DNA of 53,512 nucleotides from positions 1-53,512 of the forward strand of contig JAGCLD010000009.1 in NCBI GenBank assembly GCA_017647145.1, in the 5' to 3' direction. This document shows, in pieces, positions 46,461-53,512 of this stretch. A program made the position numbers and the translations under genes. The notes beneath the pieces were generated by a model. It did not search any database, had not been told where the DNA came from, and saw nothing but the letters and a program-made list of their open reading frames with translations. The DNA comes from Paludibacteraceae bacterium (GTDB lineage: Bacteria; Bacteroidota; Bacteroidia; Bacteroidales; Paludibacteraceae). Each line of letters begins with the position of its first letter. The stretch's first letter is position 1.

Positions 46461-47885
46461 ATGTTCTGGAGAATCTCCCTTTTAGTGACTCTTGTGTCAA
46501 TATTGATGATATCATGTGACCCTCATGTGGAACCCCCTACGCCTCCTACACCTTCTGATAAGGTGGCTGCATTCCCAGGCGCACAAGGTGGAGGTATGTA
46601 TGTTACAGGAGGACGTGGCGGACTTGTATATCATGTTACATCTCTCTCGGATGATCCGAATGACTCTGGATCTTTACGCCACATACTTAAGACTCCGGGC
46701 AAAAAGGTCGTTGTCTTTGATGTTTCTGGTGTAATTCAGCTCCAAAGACAATTGGATATTACGGAGGGAGCGCTCACTATTGCAGGGCAAACAGCACCCG
46801 GGGATGGAATATGTATTGCAGGACATCCGGTAGTTATTAAAGCTTCTAATGTCATTATACGTTTCGTGCGTTTTCGCATGGGGGATGAGGCAGGTGAAGA
46901 AGGAGATGCCCTCACATGCACAGAGAAGAAGGATGTCATGATTGATCACTGTTCTTTCTCATGGTCCACTGATGAATGTGTGTCTTGCTATGGAAATACC
47001 AATTTTACAATGCAATACTGCATTATTTCTGAAAGTCTGCGTAATTCTACACATGGTAAAGGTCGTCATGGATATGGAGGTATTTGGGGTGGTAAAAATG
47101 CTACTTTCCATCACAATCTACTCGCTCATCATGATAGTAGAAATCCGCGTTTTGACCATTCTTATGTGGATAATAAGTGCTTTGGCCCCATTGACTATGT
47201 GAACAATGTAGTCTATAACTGGGGAGGAAACTCTACATACGGTGGTGAAGGTGCAGGTCAACCACGCCTTATCAATATGGTGAATAATTACTATAAACCC
47301 GGACCTGCTACATCATCTTCTAAGCGCACAAGATTGCTTGACCCAACTGTGTCATGCTCTTCATGCTCTAAGTTAGGCACATTCTTTCCAGGTAAATTCT
47401 ATCTGGAAGGTAACTATATGTATGGTTCGGAAACAGTGACTAAGGACAATTGGAAAGGTTCTACCGTGCAAAGTGAGGAAGTAAAGTCACTCACTCTATG
47501 GACAGAAGGACTCACATCAATGACTTCAATGCAAACTGCACAAGATGCCTATGAGAGTACGTTGAACAAAGCGGGTTGTTCTTTAGTGAGAGATGCTGTA
47601 GATACGCGTATTGTAGAAGAAGTGCGCAATGGTAACTATACCTATACCGGTTCCAATGGTAGTACAAATGGACTTATTGACTCTCAAAAAGATGTGGGTG
47701 CTTGGCCACTATACAACTCAGCGCAACTTCCATTGGATACTGACAAAGATGGAATGCCTGATGAATGGGAACTCGCTAATCAACTAAACCCTAATAATCT
47801 ATGGGATGGAAAGGATTATACCATCTCATCTGAATACACCAATCTGGAAGTCTATTTGAATAGTTTGGTGCAACATTTGTATTAA
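46461..47885 (+). CDS. Pectate lyase lipoprotein, PL1-type
   Basis: 474 residues. Lipobox MISC, followed by a Pro/Thr-rich linker (PHVEPPTPPTPSDK). The right-handed beta-helix begins with AAFPGAQGGGMYVTGGRGG. Calcium-site segment VMIDHCSFSWSTDE and the catalytic-arginine motif DSRNPRFDH are those of PL1 pectate lyases, which cleave polygalacturonate by beta-elimination. A final DTDKDGMPDEWELANQLNPNN is a thrombospondin type-3-like calcium repeat. Surface exposure would let it start pectin breakdown. Confidence 0.92.
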   Translation: MFWRISLLVTLVSILMISCDPHVEPPTPPTPSDKVAAFPGAQGGGMYVTGGRGGLVYHVTSLSDDPNDSGSLRHILKTPGKKVVVFDVSGVIQLQRQLDITEGALTIAGQTAPGDGICIAGHPVVIKASNVIIRFVRFRMGDEAGEEGDALTCTEKKDVMIDHCSFSWSTDECVSCYGNTNFTMQYCIISESLRNSTHGKGRHGYGGIWGGKNATFHHNLLAHHDSRNPRFDHSYVDNKCFGPIDYVNNVVYNWGGNSTYGGEGAGQPRLINMVNNYYKPGPATSSSKRTRLLDPTVSCSSCSKLGTFFPGKFYLEGNYMYGSETVTKDNWKGSTVQSEEVKSLTLWTEGLTSMTSMQTAQDAYESTLNKAGCSLVRDAVDTRIVEEVRNGNYTYTGSNGSTNGLIDSQKDVGAWPLYNSAQLPLDTDKDGMPDEWELANQLNPNNLWDGKDYTISSEYTNLEVYLNSLVQHLY

Positions 47886-48003
47886 TAAAGATAGATGCTG
47901 TGATAGAGTGAACTTCGTGGTACATAAGCCTTGTTTGCATGACGTGTTTGCCAACATCTACAATAGATAATTATAAGATATATAAACCATTAACATAAAT
48001 CAA

Positions 48004-49500
48004 ATGAAACGTACATTCTTATTATTAACAGTATGCTTGATTGTGCAAATCTGTGGATTCGCACAATCAAAGTATGATGCTTACTACACAAATCTACCTT
48101 TTGAGATAGAACGTGTACAACCTGTAATTATCCCTGACTATACAGTGTCACTCACTGACTTTGGCGCTGTTGGAGATGGTAATACACTCTGTACAGAGGC
48201 TTTCGCTAAGGCGATTAAGCACTTGCAAGAACAAGGTGGTGGTCACCTCATTGTTCCCGAAGGTATATGGCTCACCGGCCCTATTCAACTTAGAAGTAAT
48301 ATAGACTTGCATGTCACTGCAAAGGCCATCATACGATTTACTCCAGACAAGGAATTGTATGTGCAAAAGAACGACTCTTTACGTGATGGAAGTAAAAAAT
48401 GTTACGCACTTATTAGAGCAAGCAAAGTGGAAAACGTAGCTATCACCGGTCGTGGTACTATTGATGGACAAGGTATTTATTGGCGTCCGGTAAAGTCAGA
48501 AAAAGTGGATGAAACCCAATGGAACGAATTACTTGCTATGGGCGGTGTAGTTATACCAACAGATAAGACTAAGAAGATATGGTATCCATTTAACTTACAT
48601 AGTGAATACAATGTACCTAACATTGCGAAAGATGCCATTACACAAGAAAAGATGCGTCCTCATCTTGTTAATATCACTGACTCTAAAAATGTGTTGATGG
48701 AGGGTGTTAAATTGCTTAACTCTCCGAAGTTCCACTTTGTTCCAACGCGTATTCAAAATCTCATTATTGATGGAGTAACAGTTCGCTGTCCGCATTGGGC
48801 ACAGAATGGTGATGCTATTGACCCGGGTAACGTACAGGTTGCACTTATTGTCAATTGTAATATTTCATGCGGGGATGATGGTATCTGTATGAAGGGTGGC
48901 GTGGCTCAAAAAGGTGTTGATGCAGGACCTCAAAGAGACTTCCTTATTATGAATGACACAGTGTATCATGCCCATGGAGGTTTTGTAATCGGATCCGAGT
49001 TCTCAGGTGGTATGCAACGTCTCATTGTGCGCAACTGTATGTTTGATGGAACAGATATAGGCTTGCGTATGAAATCTGCTCCGGGACGTGGTGGATGGTG
49101 TGAAGATATCTATTGCTCAGACATAGTCATGAAGAATATTCAAAAGTCTGTTATCTTCTTTGAATCCGGTTATGCAGATAGAGGAGCAGGCGTGAGTGCT
49201 ACAGATGCAGATGATAAGAATGCTTTCTTCCCTGATTGGAGTAATTTCACTTTCAAAAACATCACTTGTGTAGGAGCTAAAACAGCAGTAGAAGTAACGG
49301 GTATTAAAGGAAAGCCTGTACGTGATATGAAGTTTGAAGATATTACCATTCTCCAAGTAAAGAGTGGTCTTAAATTGAAGTATGCAGAAAACTTTACTTT
49401 TACAGGTTGTACTATTAGATCTCGTTCAGGATATGAGTTTGATATTACAAAGTGTAAAAACATTCTCTATAATGGAAAAGATCCGTTGTCTGAAGAGTAA
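48004..49500 (+). CDS. GH28 family glycosidase (polygalacturonase type)
   Basis: 498 residues with a Sec signal peptide (about 1-21, GFAQ). The GH28 motifs are seen in variant form: NGDAID near 268-273, CGDDGICMKGG with Asp291 and Asp292, AHGGFVIGSE in place of GHG, and GLRMKS in place of RIK. LTDFGAVGDGNTLCTEAFAKAI near the N-terminus is the usual start of the domain. It hydrolyses galacturonic acid linkages, probably acting on products of the adjacent lyase. The gene starts 118 nt after the lyase. Confidence 0.93.
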   Translation: MKRTFLLLTVCLIVQICGFAQSKYDAYYTNLPFEIERVQPVIIPDYTVSLTDFGAVGDGNTLCTEAFAKAIKHLQEQGGGHLIVPEGIWLTGPIQLRSNIDLHVTAKAIIRFTPDKELYVQKNDSLRDGSKKCYALIRASKVENVAITGRGTIDGQGIYWRPVKSEKVDETQWNELLAMGGVVIPTDKTKKIWYPFNLHSEYNVPNIAKDAITQEKMRPHLVNITDSKNVLMEGVKLLNSPKFHFVPTRIQNLIIDGVTVRCPHWAQNGDAIDPGNVQVALIVNCNISCGDDGICMKGGVAQKGVDAGPQRDFLIMNDTVYHAHGGFVIGSEFSGGMQRLIVRNCMFDGTDIGLRMKSAPGRGGWCEDIYCSDIVMKNIQKSVIFFESGYADRGAGVSATDADDKNAFFPDWSNFTFKNITCVGAKTAVEVTGIKGKPVRDMKFEDITILQVKSGLKLKYAENFTFTGCTIRSRSGYEFDITKCKNILYNGKDPLSEE

Positions 49501-49535
49501 TATAGATAATAGAATACATTTGTAATTAAAATGAG

Positions 49536-49571
49536 TAAAGCATGCTAAAATAGTTTTTTTAGCATGCTTTA
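49536..49571 (+). terminator. Terminator after the GH28 gene
   Basis: A 15-bp perfect stem (TAAAGCATGCTAAAA at 49536-49550 with 49557-49571). The loop and right arm supply the T-run. It closes the pectin locus. Confidence 0.85.
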
Positions 49572-49646
49572 TTGTAGTTTATGTGTCTAAAATACTACAT
49601 GAAGGGGTTGTTGTGAGTATTTTTCCACATTTTTTGTCAAAAACTA

Positions 49647-49678
49647 TTTCCATATTCCAATAGAAACATATAATTTCG
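49647..49678 (+). promoter_or_regulatory. Candidate promoter for the secreted protein at 49733
   Basis: TTTC at 49647-49650, 20 bp, then TAATTTCG at 49671-49678, each one base from the consensus. Confidence 0.45.
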
Positions 49679-49732
49679 CAACGTAATAATTTGCGAACCA
49701 ATTAACATTATTAACTATAAAACATTTTAAGT

Positions 49733-50413
49733 ATGAAGAAAATTTTCTCTTTTGCAGTTGCTCTTTTTGCAACTATCACAGTAAGTGCACAAACTTACGA
49801 CCTTTCTACAATGAATATCGTTGATGCTGATATCACTGTAACTAATGGTACTAAAAGTGCAGACTCTAAGTATATCTTAGTAAAAAACACTGCTGGTGAA
49901 ACTGTAAATATGACTATTGCTCAACTTCCTAACATCGTATTTGCTTACAAGAACTCAGCAGAAAAAACAGCTTATAAGGTATATCCAGACAAAGTGCAAG
50001 CAGATGGTAATCAACGTGACATTATCTTCAACAATGTAACTCCAGGTACTACTATTACTCTTACTGTAGGTTCTAAAGGTTCTACCGGTGCTGCTTTCGT
50101 TGATGGTGATAAGGGTACTGCTTTTACCGGTTGTGTTTACCAATCAGGTACTACTGAATTTGCACCTAAAGTTTCAGGTGAAGAAACTATTTATGCTGAC
50201 CTTACTGTAATGGCTACAGGTTCTACTGTTACTATTCGTGAAACTGCCGGTGGTTATGTGTTGACTAAAGTTGTTATCGGTGGTGGTAATGGCTCTGCTT
50301 TAGAAGATGCTACTGTAGAATCAGCAAAGGCACAAAAAGTAATTGAAAATGGTGTTATCTACATCATCAAGAATGGTGTGAAATACAATGTTCTTGGTGC
50401 AGTTGTAAAATAA
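49733..50413 (+). CDS. Small secreted protein with conserved-looking C-terminal motif
   Basis: 226 residues. Signal peptide of about 19 residues (TVSAQ). The mature part is Thr/Val/Gly-rich and predicted to be all beta. The last 22 residues (IENGVIYIIKNGVKYNVLGAVV) resemble a C-terminal motif common to many secreted Bacteroidales proteins, of the form dGxxyIikNGxkYnvlG. Such tails may be sorting or anchoring signals, possibly for type IX secretion; this is inference. It has its own terminator, so it need not belong to the pectin locus. Confidence 0.8.
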   Translation: MKKIFSFAVALFATITVSAQTYDLSTMNIVDADITVTNGTKSADSKYILVKNTAGETVNMTIAQLPNIVFAYKNSAEKTAYKVYPDKVQADGNQRDIIFNNVTPGTTITLTVGSKGSTGAAFVDGDKGTAFTGCVYQSGTTEFAPKVSGEETIYADLTVMATGSTVTIRETAGGYVLTKVVIGGGNGSALEDATVESAKAQKVIENGVIYIIKNGVKYNVLGAVVK

Positions 50414-50432
50414 GAAACCTAACAAAACTCAT

Positions 50433-50464
50433 AAGCAGGCTACTTATAAGTGGCCTGCTTTTTT
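50433..50464 (+). terminator. Intrinsic terminator
   Basis: A 12-bp stem with one wobble pair (AAGCAGGCTACT at 50433-50444 with 50449-50460), TATA loop, T-run ending at 50464. Confidence 0.88.
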
Positions 50465-50502
50465 ATGCCTTATATATTAATAGTAAAATAGATGCCTGTC
50501 AA

Positions 50503-50534
50503 TTTGATAGATAGACTAAAAAAGATTACCTTTG
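50503..50534 (+). promoter_or_regulatory. Promoter for fur-purA
   Basis: TTTG at 50503-50506, 20 bp, then TACCTTTG at 50527-50534, 16 nt before the ATG at 50551. Confidence 0.7.
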
Positions 50535-50550
50535 TGCAGAGTTTTGTAAA

Positions 50551-50994
50551 ATGAAGGAAGTATTGCCCATAGAAGAAGCACAGCGTAGGTTTGAGGTGTA
50601 TTTACAACAGCTAAAGTTGAAGAAAACCCCGGAACGTTTTGCTATTCTTAATTGCTTATATGCCAATGAAGGTCACTATGACGTGGAGATGCTTTACACG
50701 GTTTTAAAAGCAGAGTGCAGAGTAAGTAAGGCTACTATATATAATAATTTGCAACTTTTGCTTGACTCCAATCTTGTGATGAGAGTGGTGCTGGATAATC
50801 AAACAGCATATTATGAAAAGGCAACACTCAGACCTCACTACCACATAATATGCCGAAAATGTGGTAGAATAACAAATATTCAAGATCAAGGATTATTGAA
50901 TATGTTAAAGACTTGGCAAACTAAGAATTTCCGTATGGAACAACCCACTTTGTTACTATATGGCAAATGTAAACGATGCAAACAAATTAAATAA
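50551..50994 (+). CDS. Fur-family metal-responsive regulator
   Basis: 147 residues. Winged-helix domain (about 10-85, LKKTPERFAILNCLY and VSKATIYNNLQLLLDSNLV), then a metal-binding dimerisation domain with His96, His98, and the pairs Cys101/Cys104 (CRKC) and Cys140/Cys143 (CKRC), which form the structural zinc site. Sequence alone does not decide between Fur, Zur and PerR type. It is cotranscribed with purA, 17 nt downstream, a pairing that recurs in Bacteroidales. Confidence 0.93.
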   Translation: MKEVLPIEEAQRRFEVYLQQLKLKKTPERFAILNCLYANEGHYDVEMLYTVLKAECRVSKATIYNNLQLLLDSNLVMRVVLDNQTAYYEKATLRPHYHIICRKCGRITNIQDQGLLNMLKTWQTKNFRMEQPTLLLYGKCKRCKQIK

Positions 50995-51011
50995 TACAAA
51001 TAAAGAAAGAT

Positions 51012-52277
51012 ATGGAAAAAGTAGATGTCTTGTTAGGACTGCAATGGGGTGATGAAGGTAAAGGTAAGGTGGTAGATGTATTAACGCCTCATTATGAAAT
51101 GGTGTGCCGCTTTCAAGGTGGTCCCAATGCCGGGCATACCTTAGAGTTTGATGGCAAGAAAGTAGTGCTTAGGTCTATTCCTTCCGGTGTGTTCCAAGGT
51201 AATAAGGTGAATGTAATAGGCAATGGTGTTGTTCTAGACCCTGCACTCTTTAGGGCAGAGGCAGAGGCTTTAGAGGAGACGGGTGTTGATCTTACATCAC
51301 GATTGTTTATCTCCAAGAAGGCACACCTTATTATGCCTACTCACCGCTTTTTGGATGCCGCTTATGAAAAGATGAAAGGTGATTCGAAAATCGGTACGAC
51401 AGGTAAGGGTATCGGACCTACTTACACAGATAAAATCAGTCGTAATGGTTTGAGAGTAGGAGATATACTGTGTGACTTTGATACGAAATATGCTCAAGCA
51501 AAGAAGCGTCATACGGACATTTTAGATGCATATCATTGTGACTATAATCTTGACGGCATTGAAGAGGAATGGCTAAAGGGAATTGAGTACTTGCGTCGTT
51601 TCCAATTGATAGATAGCGAGCACTACATCAATGCGGCTCTCAAGAGTGGTAAGAAGGTATTGGCTGAAGGTGCACAAGGTACGATGCTTGATGTGGATTT
51701 CGGTTCTTATCCATTTGTGACTTCTTCTAATACCGTGTGTGCGGGAGCATGTACCGGATTGGGTGTGGCTCCGAGAAGTATGGGTGATGTATATGGTATC
51801 TTTAAGGCTTATTGTACGCGTGTAGGAAGTGGTCCTTTCCCTACAGAATTGTTTGATGAGACCGGTAAGTTAATACGTGACTTAGGTCATGAGTATGGTG
51901 CCGTAACCGGACGCGAACGCCGTTGTGGATGGATTGACTTGGTGGCATTGAAGTATGCTATTATGATCAATGGTGTAAACAAATTGATTATGATGAAGAG
52001 CGACGTGCTTGACCAATTCACTACTATTAAGGCTTGTACAGCTTATAAGATGGAAGATGGAGAAGTGGTGAAAGATTTCCCTTATGATATTACCGGCAAC
52101 ATAGAGCCTGTGTACACTGAATTGAAGGGTTGGCAAACTGATATGACTCAGGTTACGTCAGAAGAACAATTCCCTGCAGCATTCAGTGCTTATATTGAGT
52201 TTTTGGAAAAAGAATTGGAAACTCCTATTGTGATTGTTTCTGTTGGTCCGGATAGAAAACAGACCATTGTAAGATAA
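51012..52277 (+). CDS. purA: Adenylosuccinate synthase
   Basis: Converts IMP, aspartate and GTP to adenylosuccinate, the committed step to AMP. The 421-residue protein has the P-loop-like QWGDEGKGK (11-19), GGPNAGHT (catalytic His), GTTGKGIGPTYTDK and TVCAGACTGLGVAP. No truncation or oddity. The terminator lies about 55 nt after the stop. Confidence 0.98.
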   Translation: MEKVDVLLGLQWGDEGKGKVVDVLTPHYEMVCRFQGGPNAGHTLEFDGKKVVLRSIPSGVFQGNKVNVIGNGVVLDPALFRAEAEALEETGVDLTSRLFISKKAHLIMPTHRFLDAAYEKMKGDSKIGTTGKGIGPTYTDKISRNGLRVGDILCDFDTKYAQAKKRHTDILDAYHCDYNLDGIEEEWLKGIEYLRRFQLIDSEHYINAALKSGKKVLAEGAQGTMLDVDFGSYPFVTSSNTVCAGACTGLGVAPRSMGDVYGIFKAYCTRVGSGPFPTELFDETGKLIRDLGHEYGAVTGRERRCGWIDLVALKYAIMINGVNKLIMMKSDVLDQFTTIKACTAYKMEDGEVVKDFPYDITGNIEPVYTELKGWQTDMTQVTSEEQFPAAFSAYIEFLEKELETPIVIVSVGPDRKQTIVR

Positions 52278-52332
52278 TCATGGTAGTGTAGAGTAGTGTG
52301 ACTCTGAACATACTTAGTAGTATATAGTTTAA

Positions 52333-52365
52333 AAAAGTCTGCCTATGTGGCAGACTTTTGTTTTT
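52333..52365 (+). terminator. Intrinsic terminator after purA
   Basis: An 11-bp perfect stem (AAAAGTCTGCC at 52333-52343 with 52349-52359), TATGT loop, then GTTTTT. Confidence 0.88.
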
Positions 52366-52445
52366 GGCAAGCAATTTGTAAATAGGGTAGGATGTAAATA
52401 GAAATATATTCAAAGATATCAACTGAAAAAGTAATAATAACGCTT

Positions 52446-53120
52446 ATGTATTGGATTATATTTATTGGAGTAACTGTGATGAGTTGGATTGTCTCTACTC
52501 GTTTACAATCTAAGTTTAAGAAGTATTCACGTGTTCCACTCTCTAATCAAATGACTGGTCGTGATGTGGCAGAGAAGATGTTACGTGATAGTGGTATTTA
52601 TGATGTAAAGGTGGTTTCTACTAATGGGCATCTGACTGACCATTACAATCCGGCAACCAAGACTGTTAATTTGAGTGAGGGAGTTTATCATTCATGTAGT
52701 GTTGCGGCAGCGGCAGTAGCAGCCCATGAGTGTGGTCATGCTGTGCAACATGCGTATGCTTATGCTCCTTTGAAGATGCGTTCAGCATTAGTGCCAGTGG
52801 TGCAGTTTGCGTCTACTTGGGTGCAATGGGTGCTTTTGGGTGGTATTCTTATGATTAATTCTTTTCCACAATTGTTGTGGTTTGGTATTATTCTATTTGC
52901 TACAACCACTTTGTTTAGTTTTATTACTTTGCCAGTGGAGATTAATGCGAGTCGTCGTGCTTTGGTGTGGTTAGATAGTGCCGGTGTTACATCGTATCAA
53001 ACGCATGAACAGGCTAAAGATGCGCTTAAGGCTGCAGCTTATACATATGTTGTTGCTGCATTGGGTTCGTTAGCCACTTTGCTTTACTACCTATTTATTG
53101 CCTTGGGCAGAAGAGATTAA
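52446..53120 (+). CDS. Membrane zinc metallopeptidase, YugP family
   Basis: 224 residues. A membrane segment at the N-terminus (about 3-17) and three more in the second half. The zinc motif HECGH is at residues 94-98, preceded by a globular stretch with LTDHYNPATKTVNLSEGVY, as in the family. Substrates are not known. It is separated from purA by a terminator and no clear TAnnTTTG promoter is seen before it. Confidence 0.92.
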   Translation: MYWIIFIGVTVMSWIVSTRLQSKFKKYSRVPLSNQMTGRDVAEKMLRDSGIYDVKVVSTNGHLTDHYNPATKTVNLSEGVYHSCSVAAAAVAAHECGHAVQHAYAYAPLKMRSALVPVVQFASTWVQWVLLGGILMINSFPQLLWFGIILFATTTLFSFITLPVEINASRRALVWLDSAGVTSYQTHEQAKDALKAAAYTYVVAALGSLATLLYYLFIALGRRD

Positions 53121-53128
53121 AAAAGCTC

Positions 53129-53172
53129 TTGCAGTACCGTACTTTTTTTGTACTTTTGCACGTGTATATTTG
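53129..53172 (+). promoter_or_regulatory. Two overlapping promoter candidates for the tRNA
   Basis: TTG at 53129-53131, 19 bp, TACTTTTG at 53151-53158; a second -7 box TATATTTG at 53165-53172 has no clear -33 partner. A leader of about 75 nt precedes the tRNA. Confidence 0.55.
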
Positions 53173-53243
53173 CCCTATGTCCGGGTTTGGGGGAGTGTGT
53201 GCTCTCTCGATAGGCTTCGGGTGATAGGAGTTTATTTTGAAGA

Positions 53244-53317
53244 GGACCCGTAGTTCAGCTGTATAGAACGTCAGATTCCGGTTCTGAAGGTCGTGGGTTA
53301 GAATCCCGCCGGGTTCA
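53244..53317 (+). tRNA. tRNA-Arg(CCG)
   Basis: Full cloverleaf, 74 nt without encoded CCA. Acceptor GGACCCG/CGGGTTC (one G-T), D stem GTTC/GAAC, anticodon stem TCAGA/TCTGA with loop TTCCGGT and anticodon CCG at 53278-53280, T stem GTGGG/CCCGC (one wobble), discriminator A. Unusual: the D loop reads AGCTGTATA, so position 19 is U rather than G, and the T loop reads TTAGAAT, so position 56 is A rather than C. The 19-56 tertiary pair is thus U-A instead of G-C. Confidence 0.93.
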
Positions 53318-53322
53318 CATGG

Positions 53323-53363
53323 TGCCAACTAAAAAGTGTTTTTTAGTTGGCATTGCTTTTTTA
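53323..53363 (+). terminator. Terminator after the tRNA
   Basis: A 13-bp perfect stem (TGCCAACTAAAAA at 53323-53335 with TTTTTAGTTGGCA at 53340-53352), 4-nt loop, then TTGC and a T-run from 53357. Confidence 0.85.
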
Positions 53364-53375
53364 TTATATGAGTAG

Positions 53376-53512
53376 TCTGTTTTGTATCTTCATCCTATCT
53401 AGTTCCTATCTAGTTCCTATCTGTTTTGTATCTTTATCCTACGTGTATCCTACGTGTATCCTACGTGTATCCTACGTGTATCCTACGTGTATCCTACGTG
53501 TATCCTACGTGT
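53376..53512. repeat. Long array of 11-bp units running off the window
   Basis: At least 12 full units in perfect 11-bp register. The first six are diverged (TCTGTTTTGTA, TCTTCATCCTA, TCTAGTTCCTA twice, TCTGTTTTGTA, TCTTTATCCTA). From 53442 on there are six identical CGTGTATCCTA units plus a partial one at the window edge. It is the inverted counterpart of the array at 40496-40561. Confidence 0.9.

Noticed and set aside
53095-53328. 77-residue minus-strand frame across the tRNA
   Set aside because: Covers the tRNA-Arg and its promoter; such frames over tRNAs are spurious.

Overview
The window is a chromosomal segment of a member of the Bacteroidota, most likely order Bacteroidales. The evidence is the fusA-rpsJ-S10-spc-alpha gene order with no tuf, the promoters of the TTTG-N19/20-TAnnTTTG type, the near absence of Shine-Dalgarno sequences, a SusC/SusD pair, and families confined to or typical of this phylum (DUF4835, DUF4301, DUF2027-Smr, PnuC next to thiamine pyrophosphokinase). 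Genus cannot be fixed from the sequence alone.

Layout. 1-16558: the 3' part of fusA and an unbroken co-directional run of ribosomal protein genes from rpsJ to rplQ, with secY, map, infA, rpmJ and rpoA embedded; it ends at a 14-bp perfect hairpin. 16690-18119: a small membrane protein, greA and a HIT-family protein, ending at a terminator. 18120-18815: about 700 bp with no convincing gene, holding a GC-rich direct-repeat cluster and a promoter with a long leader. 18816-21185: four translationally coupled envelope genes (CsgG-like, small lipoprotein, DUF4810 lipoprotein, DUF799/GNA1162-like lipoprotein). 21333-23600, minus strand: PnuC-type transporter (probably thiamine), thiamine pyrophosphokinase and a DUF2027-Smr protein. 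23834-27904: sufS with a FemAB-like acyltransferase, mdh, and a surface lipoprotein. 28226-38878: a possible 44-residue membrane protein, then coaBC, DUF4835, recN, an LptD-like outer-membrane protein, an FKBP isomerase with a cysteine-rich tail, aroC and an M3 peptidase lipoprotein. 38902-40404: a DUF4301 protein.

40850-49500 is a compact pectin utilisation locus: SusC, SusD, a PL1-type pectate lyase lipoprotein and a GH28 polygalacturonase. The SusC/D pair would import oligogalacturonides that the surface lyase releases, and the GH28 enzyme would trim them. A small secreted protein follows. Then come fur-purA, a membrane zinc peptidase and a tRNA-Arg(CCG) with a terminator.

The most notable signals are not protein genes. 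(1) The tRNA-Arg(CCG) carries U19 and A56 in place of the nearly invariant G19 and C56, a matched double change. (2) Two arrays of diverged 11-bp units, at 40496-40561 and from 53376 to the window edge, lie in inverted orientation, share 43 identical bases and flank the pectin locus. (3) The CsgG-like/DUF4810/DUF799 block carries an extra lipoprotein and lies behind a long leader. (4) Only two starts in the ribosomal cluster (rplW, rplF) keep a strong Shine-Dalgarno.
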